Source: Oxalobacter paeniformigenes
GTDB lineage: Bacteria; Pseudomonadota; Gammaproteobacteria; Burkholderiales; Burkholderiaceae_D
Length of the DNA: 64,000 nucleotides
NCBI RefSeq assembly: GCF_027158465.1
Contig: NZ_JAMKYL010000001.1
Location: 248,001-312,000, forward strand
Direction of reading: 5' to 3'
Below are positions 27,745 through 37,643 of the stretch, one piece after another. The notes beneath the pieces were generated by a model. The model worked only from the letters and a program-made list of their open reading frames with translations, was not told the origin of the DNA and ran no database searches. Both the position numbers and the translations under genes were made by a program. Positions within the stretch are counted from its first letter, which is position 1; the number at the start of each line of letters is the position of its first letter.

Positions 27745-29133
27745 ATGACTGTAAGAACTCGTTTTGCTCCGAGCCCGACCGGTTTTCTGCATCTGGGCGG
27801 CGCACGTACGGCATTGTATTCCTGGGCGTATGCCCGTCATCATGGCGGCCAGTTCATCCTGCGAATCGAGGATACCGATCTGGAACGTTCCACACCCGAG
27901 GCCGTGCAGGCTATTCTGGATGGTATGAAGTGGCTGAATCTGACGCATGACGAAGGTCCTTTTTACCAGATGAAAAGGATGGATCGTTATCGTGAAGTGA
28001 TCGCGCAGATGCTCAAGGATGGGACTGCCTATTATTGTTATTGCACGCCGGAAGAGCTCAATGCGATGCGTGAACGCCAGAAAGCCGCCGGTGAAAGTCC
28101 GCGTTATGACGGGACATGGCGTCCTGAACCCGGCAAAACCTTGCCGCCGGTTCCGGAAGGTGTCAACCCGGTGGTGCGTTTCAAAAATCCGCTGGAAGGC
28201 GAAGTGACATGGAACGACCGGGTCAAGGGCAAGATCACGATTTCCAACAGCCAGCTCGACGATCTGATCATCGCGCGTTCGGACGGTACGCCGACATACA
28301 ATTTCTGCGTGGTGGTCGATGACTGGGATATGGGGATCACACATGTGATTCGCGGCGACGATCATGTCAACAATACACCACGCCAGATCAATATTCTGAA
28401 AGCGCTCAACGCGCCTGTACCCGAATATGCCCATTTGCCGATGATTCTGGGTGACGACGGTGAAAAATTGTCCAAGCGGCATGGTGCCGTATCGGTGATG
28501 GAGTATCCTGCAGCCGGTTATTTGCCGGAAGCGATGCTCAATTATCTGGCACGGCTAGGCTGGAGCCACGGTGATGATGAAATCTTTTCGATGAAACAGT
28601 TCTGTGAATGGTTCGATTTCGATCATCTGTCTTCATCGGCAGCACAGTTCAATACGGAAAAACTGAACTGGCTGAACAATCATTATATTCGTGAGGCTGA
28701 CAACGCCAGACTGGAAGCGCTGGTTCGTCCACAGCTGGAAAAGATGGGCGTCAAGCTCGAAAACGGACCTGCCTTGCAGGATGTGATCGCGCTGATGAAA
28801 GATCGCGTCAATACGGTCAATGAACTGGCGAATGCCTCGCTGATGTTTTACCGTGAGCCGGATCCCGATCCGGAATTGCTCAAACAGCATTTGACGGATG
28901 CCGCTCGCGCCGCATTGAAAGCGTATGCAGCCGAAGTCGAAACAATCGAGTGGAAACGCGAGGCCTTGTCGGCCATGATGAAAGGACTGCTGAAGCAGAA
29001 CAAGATGAAAATGCCTCAGGTGGCGATGCCGTTGCGTTTGCTGCTGACCGGGCAGTTGCATACGCCGTCGATTGATGCCGTGGTATGCCTGTTCGGACGA
29101 GAAACGGTATTGTCACGCCTGAAAGGGTTGTAA
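27745..29133 (+). CDS. gltX: Glutamyl-tRNA synthetase
   Basis: 462 residues, class I. The HIGH-type motif is HLGG at 16-19 within RFAPSPTGFLHLGGARTAL, and the KMSKS-type motif is KLSKR at 241-245. The tRNA-binding Rossmann insert and C-terminal helical anticodon domain follow at normal length. It charges tRNA-Glu. Two tRNA-Glu genes follow within 450 bases, so enzyme and substrate are neighbours. Confidence 0.97.
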   Translation: MTVRTRFAPSPTGFLHLGGARTALYSWAYARHHGGQFILRIEDTDLERSTPEAVQAILDGMKWLNLTHDEGPFYQMKRMDRYREVIAQMLKDGTAYYCYCTPEELNAMRERQKAAGESPRYDGTWRPEPGKTLPPVPEGVNPVVRFKNPLEGEVTWNDRVKGKITISNSQLDDLIIARSDGTPTYNFCVVVDDWDMGITHVIRGDDHVNNTPRQINILKALNAPVPEYAHLPMILGDDGEKLSKRHGAVSVMEYPAAGYLPEAMLNYLARLGWSHGDDEIFSMKQFCEWFDFDHLSSSAAQFNTEKLNWLNNHYIREADNARLEALVRPQLEKMGVKLENGPALQDVIALMKDRVNTVNELANASLMFYREPDPDPELLKQHLTDAARAALKAYAAEVETIEWKREALSAMMKGLLKQNKMKMPQVAMPLRLLLTGQLHTPSIDAVVCLFGRETVLSRLKGL

Positions 29134-29266
29134 AAACGGCATGGAAAAATCCGGTCGGTTGGCATACAATTCCGACCGGAACATGTATGCAGCCGGCTGT
29201 TTTGACTGTTGTCATTTACCGAAATGTCCGGCATGTGTATGATCTGTGCAATTTTGCAAATGAAAA

Positions 29267-29296
29267 TTGTAAAAATTCGAAAAGTTCTGCTATAAT
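29267..29296 (+). promoter_or_regulatory. Sigma-70-type promoter of the tRNA cluster
   Basis: TTGTAA (29267-29272) and a perfect TATAAT (29291-29296) with an 18-base spacer lie 14 bases before the tRNA-Ala gene, in an AT-rich stretch. Confidence 0.75.
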
Positions 29297-29310
29297 TTTA
29301 TTTCTGTTTC

Positions 29311-29386
<76 letters not shown>

Positions 29387-29391
29387 GATGT

Positions 29392-29467
29392 GTCTCCATC
29401 GTCTAGAGGCCTAGGACACCACCCTTTCACGGTGGGAACAGGGGTTCGAATCCCCTTGGAGATGCCA
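29392..29467 (+). tRNA. tRNA-Glu(TTC), copy 1
   Basis: A 76-base cloverleaf with encoded CCA. The acceptor GTCTCCA is followed by an anticodon stem CCACC/GGTGG holding TTC and the T-loop GGTTCGAATCC. It lies 5 bases after tRNA-Ala, so processing from a shared transcript is likely. Confidence 0.96.
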
Positions 29468-29492
29468 GTTGACCGGTTTTCCGGTGTGTTGT

Positions 29493-29568
29493 GTCTCCAT
29501 CGTCTAGAGGCCTAGGACACCACCCTTTCACGGTGGGAACAGGGGTTCGAATCCCCTTGGAGATGCCA
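29493..29568 (+). tRNA. tRNA-Glu(TTC), copy 2
   Basis: Identical over all 76 bases to the copy at 29392-29467, with a 25-base spacer. This is a recent tandem duplication or a gene pair kept identical by gene conversion. Confidence 0.96.
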
Positions 29569-29693
29569 TCTTCCCTTCCTGTACACGCTGCCGGTTCCCC
29601 TTTTTTGTCGGGACGGAAAATCCAGCCGTTTCAATGTGCCGTATTCCGGAAAATCCACTACAATAACAGGTTCCTTTTTCTTTTTGATCGATC

Positions 29694-30944
29694 ATGCGAC
29701 GGTTTACCAAAACGGGGTCATCCAGGCTCAGTGCCGACAGTCAGCGTCTGGTTTCGCTTGCGCTGGAGATGTTTTATGCATCCAGTTCACTGGAGAGCGA
29801 ATTTTGCCGTAAGAAGCTTGAAGGACTGGTCTCGAAGCTGTTACATGCCAGAAAACAGTCTGTCCTGAACGATGCTATCGAATATCTGTTCGGAACGGAT
29901 ATGGAAGCATATAACTGTTTGCTGGAAGTGGCTGAAGCCTTGAGCGAGTCGGGAACTGTCGAGTTGGATGGACGGCAGTATCAGATATTGCTGGTCGCCA
30001 TTCCTGTTCTGGCATGGACGCGTTTTTCGATTGCGTCGGGTCCGTTGCCGCAGGATGTAATCGATGCGGTCTCAGACCGTTTTTCACGCCTGATTCTGGC
30101 CAATGGTGTACGTTTCGCGATGGCGCCGGGTCTTTATGCCGTGGATCAGTTGCCGTATTCGCATATCGATGTGATGGCGGTGACGCAAGGGCTGGTCGAA
30201 GCGATCGTGCAGGGGGCGCATTTCGAGTTGTCCTCACGTCAGGAAACGGTACCGTTTCTGGCTGACGGACGTTATTTGCTGGCGGGTGTCATGGCCGAGG
30301 CTGGCCAACCGCTTTTCCGCTGGCAGGCCTGTTCCGATCCGGCTGGTTTCGAGACGGTCAAAGAGGAATGCCTGAAGCTTTGGCAGCATGAAGTCACGCC
30401 GATTATGGCTGATGTGTTGCCTGGTTGCAATCTTGAACTGCTGTTGCCTGGTGGTTTTTTCAATACATGTCGCAAGGCGGATCAGGGAATCCGTCCTTCG
30501 ACGATCAAGGCCGCAGTGCATTATCTGGTACATGCGCTGGATATCCAGCCGGATAGTCTGTGTGCCGTGATCGGCGGGTTCGGGAAGGATCTCGATGGAG
30601 TACAGGTCGAGGAATACCGTATCAGTTTCTATCTCAAGGATGACCCGCGGATCATTTACGGCATTGTCTGGCCGGTATATGGAACGGAAGAAGTCGAGGG
30701 TGTGAATTTTCCGGCGCAGCTGGAAGGGCATGCATCGGCGTCTTCACGCCGTGGCGGAAAGCAGTTGTTGCAGATTTTCCAGCTGTTGCGCGAAATGGGG
30801 ATTTCTTTCGAGAAAACGGCCGTCGAGCGTTTCGCCATGGAGTTTTGCGAGGATTGCGGCGCGCCGCTTTTCGCCGATACGAATGGTGAACTGGTGCATG
30901 CGGAAATGCCGGAAGACGCGAAAAAGGAAACGCGCCTGCACTGA
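29694..30944 (+). CDS. DUF2863-like conserved protein
   Basis: 416 residues, no membrane segment or signal peptide. The N-terminus is basic (MRRFTKTGSSRLSADSQRLV) and helical. The middle is mixed, and a C-terminal FCEDCGAPLF motif holds a CxxC that could bind metal or a cluster. The overall look and length fit the betaproteobacterial DUF2863 family, which has no assigned function. The family call is from memory of pattern and needs a profile search. It begins 125 bases after the second tRNA-Glu. Confidence 0.7.
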   Translation: MRRFTKTGSSRLSADSQRLVSLALEMFYASSSLESEFCRKKLEGLVSKLLHARKQSVLNDAIEYLFGTDMEAYNCLLEVAEALSESGTVELDGRQYQILLVAIPVLAWTRFSIASGPLPQDVIDAVSDRFSRLILANGVRFAMAPGLYAVDQLPYSHIDVMAVTQGLVEAIVQGAHFELSSRQETVPFLADGRYLLAGVMAEAGQPLFRWQACSDPAGFETVKEECLKLWQHEVTPIMADVLPGCNLELLLPGGFFNTCRKADQGIRPSTIKAAVHYLVHALDIQPDSLCAVIGGFGKDLDGVQVEEYRISFYLKDDPRIIYGIVWPVYGTEEVEGVNFPAQLEGHASASSRRGGKQLLQIFQLLREMGISFEKTAVERFAMEFCEDCGAPLFADTNGELVHAEMPEDAKKETRLH

Positions 30945-31020
30945 ATGACGGATGAGCCGGGTGTTGTGCGGCGTTTTTCCGGTTGCGGATATGCCGTCGT
31001 GCGGCTTTTTGTCCGGCGGT

Positions 31021-31518
31021 TCATGCCCGCCATACGCCTGAACGTCCCCCGCTTTTTTCAAGGAGTCTGATGTCGGTCATGACCATGCCACGGTCGATGG
31101 CTTTCAGCATATCGTAAATGGTCAGGAGGCCGGTCTGGACAGCAGTGAGCGCTTCCATTTCAACGCCGGTTTTGCCGACGGTCTCCGTCCGGACATGGCA
31201 GGAAATGCCGTCGTCATGCAATGAAAAATCGACAGTGATGCGGGTCAGGGCGATCGGGTGGCATAGCGGAACCAGATCGGATGTCCGTTTTGCGCCCATG
31301 ATGGCAGCGATACGGGCGATGCCCAGTACGTCGCCTTTGCCTGCCGTACCATCCCTGACGACGGCCAGTGTTTCGGGATGCATGCGGATGTATCCGCTGG
31401 CAATGGCGACACGGTGTGTGTCTGCCTTGTCTCCGACATCGACCATGTGTGCCTGGCCGGAAGTGTCGAAGTGGGTCAGTGAGCGGTTACTGTTTTCGGC
31501 AGGTTTGTTTTGTGACAT
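31021..31518 (-). CDS. moaC: Cyclic pyranopterin monophosphate synthase MoaC
   Basis: 165 residues. It acts with MoaA in the first step of molybdenum cofactor synthesis, making cyclic pyranopterin monophosphate. Motifs are KGDVLGIARIAAIMGAKRTS, DLVPLCHPIALT, and GKTGVEMEALTAVQTGLLTI with the catalytic lysine region (YDMLKA). Length matches the family. It is isolated from other moa genes. The divergent neighbour is a BepA-like protease gene. Confidence 0.96.
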   Translation of the reverse strand: MSQNKPAENSNRSLTHFDTSGQAHMVDVGDKADTHRVAIASGYIRMHPETLAVVRDGTAGKGDVLGIARIAAIMGAKRTSDLVPLCHPIALTRITVDFSLHDDGISCHVRTETVGKTGVEMEALTAVQTGLLTIYDMLKAIDRGMVMTDIRLLEKSGGRSGVWRA

Positions 31519-31617
31519 AAAGAATGCGGCAGCAGATGGGGACAGTATGAAATGATGGCAAACTGTCTGTATGATATGGTTTTGATCGTATTTCCGATTT
31601 TATAACAAGATAACTGC

Positions 31618-33105
31618 ATGAACCGATATTTCAGAACGCTTGCTGCATCGTTGCTGGCTGTTTGTTGTCTTCAGTCTCCGGTCGCGCTGGCCGAATCGGA
31701 AATTCCGAGCCTGGGCGATACGGCGCGAAGCGAGTTGAGTCCGGTGGCGGAGTATCAGCTTGGCAAGGAAATCATGGCGCAGGTCAGGCGTGATCCGGCT
31801 TATGTCAACGATCCGGTTCTGACGGAGTATCTGAGCAATTTGGGTAACAGGCTGGTGTCTGCCGATCCGCAGACACGGGGTGAGCTGGTCAATGATTTCA
31901 CGTTTTTTGCCGTTCGTGATCCAACATTGAATGCATTTGCCTTTCCGGGCGGATTCATCGGGGTGCATACGGGATTGTTGCTCGCGGCGCAGAGTGAATC
32001 GGAACTGGCCTCAGTACTTTCCCACGAAATCGGACATGTCTCTCAGCGTCATATCGCACGTATGTTGACCCAGCGGAATCAGGATATCCTGATTCCGATC
32101 GCGACGACCGCGCTGGCGATTCTGGCGGCGCAGGCCGGTGGCGATGCGCTTGGCGCGGTCATGGTGGGGGGGCAGGGCTATGCCATCCAGAGACAGATCA
32201 ATTTCACGCGGGATGCCGAAAAGGAAGCGGATCGTGTCGGTTTCACGATTCTCAAAGGTGCCGGTTTCGATACGAACGGCATGACGTCGTTTTTCGAACG
32301 GTTGCAGGTGGCGACCCGTACTTACAACGATGCACCGTCTCCCTATTTGCGGACACACCCGCTGACTTCCGAACGTATCGCCGATATCGAGGCCAGGGTC
32401 CGCCGTGAGCCGTACCGGCAGCATGCGGACGATCTGGATTTTTATCTGATACGTGCCAAGGCGAGGTTGCTCCAGGATGACAGCACACAGGGTATCATCA
32501 ACGCCGAGGCGGTCTTTAACGAACAGGTCAAAAGCGGAAGCAAACTGTATATGGCGGCAGGCAATTATGGACTGGCGCTGGCGGCATTGATGCAAAAAAA
32601 TCCTGAAAAGGCAAGGCAGCATTTGCAGGAAGTGAGAAAAGTGGTGGGGGAAAAGGCGGCCACGCAGAGCCTTGCGTTGAACAGTCTAGCCATCGAAACC
32701 AAGCTGGCGGCAGGTCAGGCGACCGAGGCCGTTCGCGATGCCCGTGAAGCCGTTTCCCGTTTTCCATCGTCCAGGGCACTGGCGTATCAGTATGCCAATG
32801 CGATGTTCGTTGCACGCCAATATAACGACGTGGTGCGTTACCTGAGAAAGCAGGTACAGATGTACAAGGAAGATGCGACCCTGCGGCGTCAGCTGGCCAA
32901 GGTGTATGACGCGCAGGGGAAGAAGGCGTTGATGCATATCGCGATGGCGGAATCGTACAGTCTGGATGGCGCCTATTCGGCAGCGCTGGAACAGCTCGAA
33001 CTGGCGAGAAAGTGCAAGGATGTCACGTTTTACGATCAGTCTGTGATCGATGCGTATGAACGGGAGTGGAAAGCCATCGTCAAGGAAGAGATGAAAAAAC
33101 GTTGA
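31618..33105 (+). CDS. BepA-like periplasmic M48 metalloprotease with TPR repeats
   Basis: 495 residues. A signal peptide ends near PVALAES. The M48 domain (about 45-260) carries HEIGH at 136-140, with a likely third zinc ligand Glu in RDAEKEADRVGF near 201. TPR-like helices fill about 265-495. The architecture matches E. coli BepA (YfgC), which assists or degrades the outer-membrane assembly substrates LptD and BamA. The gene is followed by a terminator shared with the convergent helicase gene. Confidence 0.9.
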   Translation: MNRYFRTLAASLLAVCCLQSPVALAESEIPSLGDTARSELSPVAEYQLGKEIMAQVRRDPAYVNDPVLTEYLSNLGNRLVSADPQTRGELVNDFTFFAVRDPTLNAFAFPGGFIGVHTGLLLAAQSESELASVLSHEIGHVSQRHIARMLTQRNQDILIPIATTALAILAAQAGGDALGAVMVGGQGYAIQRQINFTRDAEKEADRVGFTILKGAGFDTNGMTSFFERLQVATRTYNDAPSPYLRTHPLTSERIADIEARVRREPYRQHADDLDFYLIRAKARLLQDDSTQGIINAEAVFNEQVKSGSKLYMAAGNYGLALAALMQKNPEKARQHLQEVRKVVGEKAATQSLALNSLAIETKLAAGQATEAVRDAREAVSRFPSSRALAYQYANAMFVARQYNDVVRYLRKQVQMYKEDATLRRQLAKVYDAQGKKALMHIAMAESYSLDGAYSAALEQLELARKCKDVTFYDQSVIDAYEREWKAIVKEEMKKR

Positions 33106-33124
33106 AAGGTCTTGCAGGTATGCG

Positions 33125-33157
33125 AAAAAACAGCCGGAATATCCGGCTGTTTTTTTG
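33125..33157. terminator. Bidirectional Rho-independent terminator
   Basis: Stem cagccgga/tccggctg with a short loop, six As on one side and seven Ts on the other. It separates the convergent BepA-like and helicase genes. Confidence 0.9.
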
Positions 33158-33180
33158 TATATGTCTGTCGCTGCACCAGG

Positions 33181-34557
33181 TTATACGTGTTGGGTGGCGC
33201 GGTCGTTGGCGTGCTTTCGCCCGGAGTGGGTACGCTGCGTTTTGCGGTGGATCGGCACGGCCGGTTGTCCGAAATGACGCTGTCCGGCTTTGGCGGCGTG
33301 TTTTCTGTCTGCGGGTTTCCAGCCGGGTTTGCGTCGTGAAGGTGACGGTTTTGGCAGGATGGCCGGTTCGAAGCCGGCGATGACATTGACCGGAATGGCT
33401 TGTTTGATGAAGCGTTCTATACGGCGGATATGGATACGGTCTTCAGGACAAACCAGCGAGATGGCCAGTCCGCGACGTCCGGCACGACCGGTGCGTCCGA
33501 TCCGGTGGACGTAGTCTTCCGCGAATTTCGGCAAGTCGTAATTGAAAACATGCGTGATGGTCGGGATATCGATGCCGCGTGCGGCAACGTCGGTGGCGAC
33601 CAGAATCCGGATTTTTCCGGTGCGCAGGCGTTCCAGCGTGCGGTTGCGCATGCGTTGCGGCATGTCGCCATGCAGGGCGGCTGCCGGAAAACCGGCGATG
33701 GCGAGTCGGTCGGCGACCTGATCGGCTTCGCGCTTGGTCGCGGTGAAGACAAGTGCCTGTTTGAGCGAGCGGTCTTTCAGCCAGTGGTCGAGCAGGCGGT
33801 TTTTGTGATCGGTATTGTCCACGAAGTGGAGCATTTGGTCGATGTGCTCGTGGCGAGTGGATGACGAGGCGATGTGTACCTGTTCGGCATCGTGTGTGAT
33901 GCGTTGCGCCATGTCGCCGACGATCCCGTCCAGCGTCGCTGAAAACAGCAGGGTCTGGCGGGTCTCTGGTGTGGCGTCGATGATGGCTTCGATATCTTCG
34001 ACAAAGCCCATGTCGAGCATGCGGTCGGCTTCGTCGAGTACCAGGATTTCGAGATGTTCCAGCACGATTTTTCCGGATTGCATGTAGTCGATCAGGCGTC
34101 CCGGTGTTGCCACCAGAATGTCCGGCTGACGGCCCAGAAGCTGCATTTGTCTGTAATAGGGCATGCCACCGAGAATGGCGACGGTGCGGATATGTTTGAG
34201 GTATGCGCAGTATTGCTCTGTCGATGAGACGATTTGCTGTGCCAGTTCACGTGTTGGCGTGAGAACCAGCATTTTGGGGCTGGCTGCCAGCTGGCGGACG
34301 GTACCGTTTTTTGCGCCGCGTGGTGTCTGGCGTGCTGTCTTGCGGTTTTTTTCCGTTCCGGACGAGGCGAAGCGATGCAGTGCCGGCAACATGAAAGCGG
34401 CGGTTTTGCCGGAGCCGGTTTGTGAGGATACCAGCAAGTCTTTGCCTTGCATGGCAGACGGGATGGCACGTGTCTGTACCGTAGTCGGCGCATCGTAATG
34501 GATGTCGGACAGCGCCTTGAGGATCGATGGATGCAATCCCAGTGTTTCAAATGTCAT
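33181..34557 (-). CDS. DEAD-box RNA helicase (RhlE-like)
   Basis: 458 residues with the full motif set. These are the Q-motif near TFETLGLHPSILK, motif I SSQTGSGKT, motif Ia PTRELAQQ, DEAD in VLDEADRMLDMGF, SAT in LLFSATL, ARGIDIP, and HRIGRTGRAG. A basic C-terminal tail of about 75 residues probably binds RNA. Members remodel RNA in ribosome assembly or degradation. The frame begins 19 codons earlier at 34614; the ATG at 34557 has GAGAGA upstream and starts directly at the Q-motif. The exact subfamily (RhlE, DbpA, SrmB) is not settled by eye. Confidence 0.93.
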   Translation of the reverse strand: MTFETLGLHPSILKALSDIHYDAPTTVQTRAIPSAMQGKDLLVSSQTGSGKTAAFMLPALHRFASSGTEKNRKTARQTPRGAKNGTVRQLAASPKMLVLTPTRELAQQIVSSTEQYCAYLKHIRTVAILGGMPYYRQMQLLGRQPDILVATPGRLIDYMQSGKIVLEHLEILVLDEADRMLDMGFVEDIEAIIDATPETRQTLLFSATLDGIVGDMAQRITHDAEQVHIASSSTRHEHIDQMLHFVDNTDHKNRLLDHWLKDRSLKQALVFTATKREADQVADRLAIAGFPAAALHGDMPQRMRNRTLERLRTGKIRILVATDVAARGIDIPTITHVFNYDLPKFAEDYVHRIGRTGRAGRRGLAISLVCPEDRIHIRRIERFIKQAIPVNVIAGFEPAILPKPSPSRRKPGWKPADRKHAAKAGQRHFGQPAVPIHRKTQRTHSGRKHANDRATQHV

Positions 34558-34758
34558 TTGTTCTCTCAGATGTAAAACGGTGGTTTCCCTTGCGGGAATG
34601 TGAAGCAACAGCAATGCACGGCTTACGCGGCAAGATAGCGTGAAGAGACTACCGGCACAAAAGCTTTGCGCCGGAACAGTGTCGGAAACACAAAAGGCGG
34701 AAGGGCTTTATGAAGCGTATGAACAGATCATGCAACAGGCGGGCAATGCCATTAACGT

Positions 34759-34785
34759 TATCGGGCGGGTATTGCCCGCCCGATA
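34759..34785. other. Perfect 11-bp inverted repeat
   Basis: tatcgggcggg (34759-34769) and cccgcccgata (34775-34785) form an 11-bp hairpin with a 5-base loop. There is no T-tract on either side, so it is not a standard intrinsic terminator. It lies between the helicase start and the fabI stop, both minus strand, and could terminate or stabilise the fabI transcript. Confidence 0.6.
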
Positions 34786-34850
34786 GGTGAATTATACCAG
34801 ATATCCGACTTGTCGTGCCGGATATCCGGATTTATTGTGCCAGACGGCAC

Positions 34851-35660
34851 TTATGCGTTGTCTTTCTGGGCAATGACACCGTCGGTGTTCAGACCCATGA
34901 CGTGCGAGAAACCGCCGTCGACATAAGTGATTTCACCGGTGATGCCGGATGCCAGATCGGAAAGCAGGAAGGCGGCGGCATTGCCGATTTCCTCGATCGT
35001 GACATTGCGGCGCAACGGTGCGTTTTTCGCGACGAAATTGAGCAGGATGTTGAAATCGCGGATACCGCTGGCGGCGATCGTCTTGACCGGGCCTGCCGAG
35101 ATGGCATTGACGCGGACACCATGTTTGCCGAGGGATTCTGCCATGTAGCGTACGCTGGCTTCCAGCGATGCCTTGGCCAGTCCCATGGTGTTGTAATAGG
35201 GGATGGCGCGGCTGGAACCCAGATAGGTCAGCGCCAGTGCGGCGGAACCCGGACCCATCAGATGACGTGCTGCCTTGACCAGTGCAGGATAGCTGTACGC
35301 GGAGATGTCGTGTGCGATACGGAAGTTGTCACGGCTCAATCCATCGAAAAAATCACCGGCGATCGCTTCACGGGGGGCAAAACCGATGGAATGGACGAGG
35401 CCGTCAAGACGGCCCCAGGATTTTTCGATTTCGGAAAAGACGTTGGTGATGTGTTCATCCTTGCTGACGTCGCATTCATACACCATATCGCTGCCCAGCT
35501 CCTTTGCAAAGGCGGTAATGCGATCCTTGAAACGCTCTCCGACATAGGTGAATGCCAGTTCGGCGCCTTCACGCCTGCACGCTTCTGCGATGCCAAGGGC
35601 AATGGAACGGTTCGATAACAGACCGGTGATAAGTATTTTTTTACCTTGCAAGAAAGCCAT
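34851..35660 (-). CDS. fabI: Enoyl-[acyl-carrier-protein] reductase (NADH) FabI
   Basis: 269 residues, short-chain dehydrogenase fold. It reduces trans-2-enoyl-ACP in the last step of fatty acid elongation. The nucleotide-binding start is GKKILITGLLSNRSIALGIA. With the start at 35660 the active-site residues fall at Y146, Y156 and K163, the same numbers as in E. coli FabI (YNTMGLAK motif). The isoform is the triclosan-sensitive class by family. The frame can begin 4 codons earlier at 35672. Confidence 0.97.
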   Translation of the reverse strand: MAFLQGKKILITGLLSNRSIALGIAEACRREGAELAFTYVGERFKDRITAFAKELGSDMVYECDVSKDEHITNVFSEIEKSWGRLDGLVHSIGFAPREAIAGDFFDGLSRDNFRIAHDISAYSYPALVKAARHLMGPGSAALALTYLGSSRAIPYYNTMGLAKASLEASVRYMAESLGKHGVRVNAISAGPVKTIAASGIRDFNILLNFVAKNAPLRRNVTIEEIGNAAAFLLSDLASGITGEITYVDGGFSHVMGLNTDGVIAQKDNA

Positions 35661-35854
35661 GCATGACTCCAAAACTAAACTTGTGAAATAGATAGCCGTC
35701 TGTCGACGGGAAATTTCTGGTAATAAAAATCCGTCAAACGCAATATTTCATTGGCGGTCTGGCGGAATCTGTCTGGCAAGATTGTAGTTCTTCAAACAGA
35801 TTGCGGCAACTGTTGTGCCTTGATCACTCCATTTTTAACCGTTAAATGTCATTT

Positions 35855-37540
35855 TCAGGCTTTTTTGCGGTTTTTCGCGGCCTTTCCGGCTGCAGGCGCT
35901 TTCCGCGCGGAAACCTGTTTTTTGACTGGAGAAGCCGCCTGCTTGCGCGAGGGTGCCGCTTTGGCGGCAGACCGGCTGTTTCCGGATTTGACCAGCCCTT
36001 TTCTTGCGGTTTTGTCCTTGCGTGCATCCATGACCACTTTGACGCGGGAAGCTCTCGCATTACGCAACGGTCTGACTTCGGCGGCACGGATGACACGGCC
36101 TTCCTGACGGGAAGCGGCCCTGCCATATGGTACGTGTACCTTCAGGATCGTGCCCTTGCCGACGGTATCGCCGCTGATACGGTTCCAGGACTTCAGCTCG
36201 GCGACACTGACGCGGTAGCGTTTGGCGATCGAGGCCAGTCTGACCGGTTTTCTGACAGGTACGCGAACCAGACGGGTGGCAGGCAGGTCTCTTTCCCAGG
36301 CGAGTTTCGCGTTTTCGACGAGTTCGGGTGCGATGTCCTTGTTATAGCCTGTCGGTTTGGGAACCAGAATGGCGGAGCCGAATTTCAGCACGCTTCTGGG
36401 CGGGATATTGTTGGCTTGCCGGATGACGTCGGCCGTCGTGTTGAAGCGGGCGGCAATGTCCTCGATTTTCTCGCGTGTACCCGTGACCTGATAGGCTGTC
36501 CATGAAGAAAGCGGATGATGCCAGCGTGCAAGATTTTTCTGGAATTTTTCGACGTTTTCTTTCGGCAGCAGGATTTTGACTTCGTTGCCCCCTGCGATGA
36601 CGTATGGCCCGAATTGCGGATTCAGTGCGCGGAAATCGTCAAGAGACATTTCCGCGAGTTTTGCAGCGACTTTCACGTCGATGTCGCGGGTCTTGCCGAT
36701 GGTGACGAAATAAGGCTGGTTTTCCACCGGTGGCAAGTCCACCCCGTATCTGCCGGGGCTTGCGATCAGGTTCTTGACGGCCTGAAGTTTCGGAACGTAA
36801 TTGCGGGTTTCAGCCGGCATATAGGCGGCGATGCCGTTGAACGTGATGGGTTTTCCTGCGCGTTCGGCTTTCTTGATGGCTCGCATGACGGAACCTTCGC
36901 CCCAGTTGTAGGAAGCCAGCGCCAGCTGCCAGTCGCCGAACATGTTGTAAAGCCGTTGCAGATAGGTGAGTGCAGCGTCTGTCGAGGAAATGATGTCGCG
37001 TCTTTCGTCACGGAAAGCGTTTTGCGCCAGATCGTAGTGACGACCCGTGCTCGGAATGAATTGCCACAGGCCCTCGGCCTTGGCGATCGAGCGGGCATAG
37101 GGGTTGTAGGCTGATTCGATGAACGGCAACAGTGCCAGTTCCGTCGGCATGTTGCGTTTTTCCAGTTCCTGAACGATATGGAACAGATACTTGGAACCGC
37201 GTTGGGTAGTGCGTTCGAAATATTCCGGCCGTCTGGAAAAATAGTTTTCGTGATTTTTGACCAGCGGGTTGTCCAGATCGGCAATGGCAAAGCCGGAACG
37301 GATACGTCCCCAGATATCGACTTCGTTGATGGCAAGGATTTCCGTGAGCGGATCGTCTTCTTCCAGTAACAGGTCGTCGGCGATGTCGAGATCGGAGGCG
37401 GAGTGGAAGGCAGCAAGTTGTGCATCCTTGCTGTATTTCGGAAGGGAAATGTCGCTGGCGGTAACCAGTGCAGGTGCTGTCGTGATGAAGCAGCCCGCTA
37501 TGGCGAGTACCAGAAACTTGATGCGGTTTTTATACGTCAT
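35855..37540 (-). CDS. mltD: Membrane-bound lytic transglycosylase with LysM domains (MltD-like)
   Basis: 561 residues. An N-terminal hydrophobic signal segment (about 6-28) has no clear lipobox. The SLT domain (about 100-240) has the catalytic glutamate in LLPFIESAYNPYARS and GLWQFIPSTGRHYDL. Two LysM-like peptidoglycan-binding modules follow (YQVTGTREKIEDIAARFNTT near 345; RVPVRKPVRLASIAKRYRVS near 425). A Lys/Arg/Ala-rich tail of about 75 residues extends beyond the E. coli form (452 residues). The enzyme cleaves glycan strands to 1,6-anhydromuropeptides. Confidence 0.92.
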   Translation of the reverse strand: MTYKNRIKFLVLAIAGCFITTAPALVTASDISLPKYSKDAQLAAFHSASDLDIADDLLLEEDDPLTEILAINEVDIWGRIRSGFAIADLDNPLVKNHENYFSRRPEYFERTTQRGSKYLFHIVQELEKRNMPTELALLPFIESAYNPYARSIAKAEGLWQFIPSTGRHYDLAQNAFRDERRDIISSTDAALTYLQRLYNMFGDWQLALASYNWGEGSVMRAIKKAERAGKPITFNGIAAYMPAETRNYVPKLQAVKNLIASPGRYGVDLPPVENQPYFVTIGKTRDIDVKVAAKLAEMSLDDFRALNPQFGPYVIAGGNEVKILLPKENVEKFQKNLARWHHPLSSWTAYQVTGTREKIEDIAARFNTTADVIRQANNIPPRSVLKFGSAILVPKPTGYNKDIAPELVENAKLAWERDLPATRLVRVPVRKPVRLASIAKRYRVSVAELKSWNRISGDTVGKGTILKVHVPYGRAASRQEGRVIRAAEVRPLRNARASRVKVVMDARKDKTARKGLVKSGNSRSAAKAAPSRKQAASPVKKQVSARKAPAAGKAAKNRKKA

Positions 37541-37643
37541 TTTAGTCAAGTCGGTTCGTTATTCTGAAATACAGCATCCGGTCATTGTCCATGGCGTGAA
37601 ACGGGGAAATACCGTCATGGACAGTGCACTTTCGCCGGGCCCG

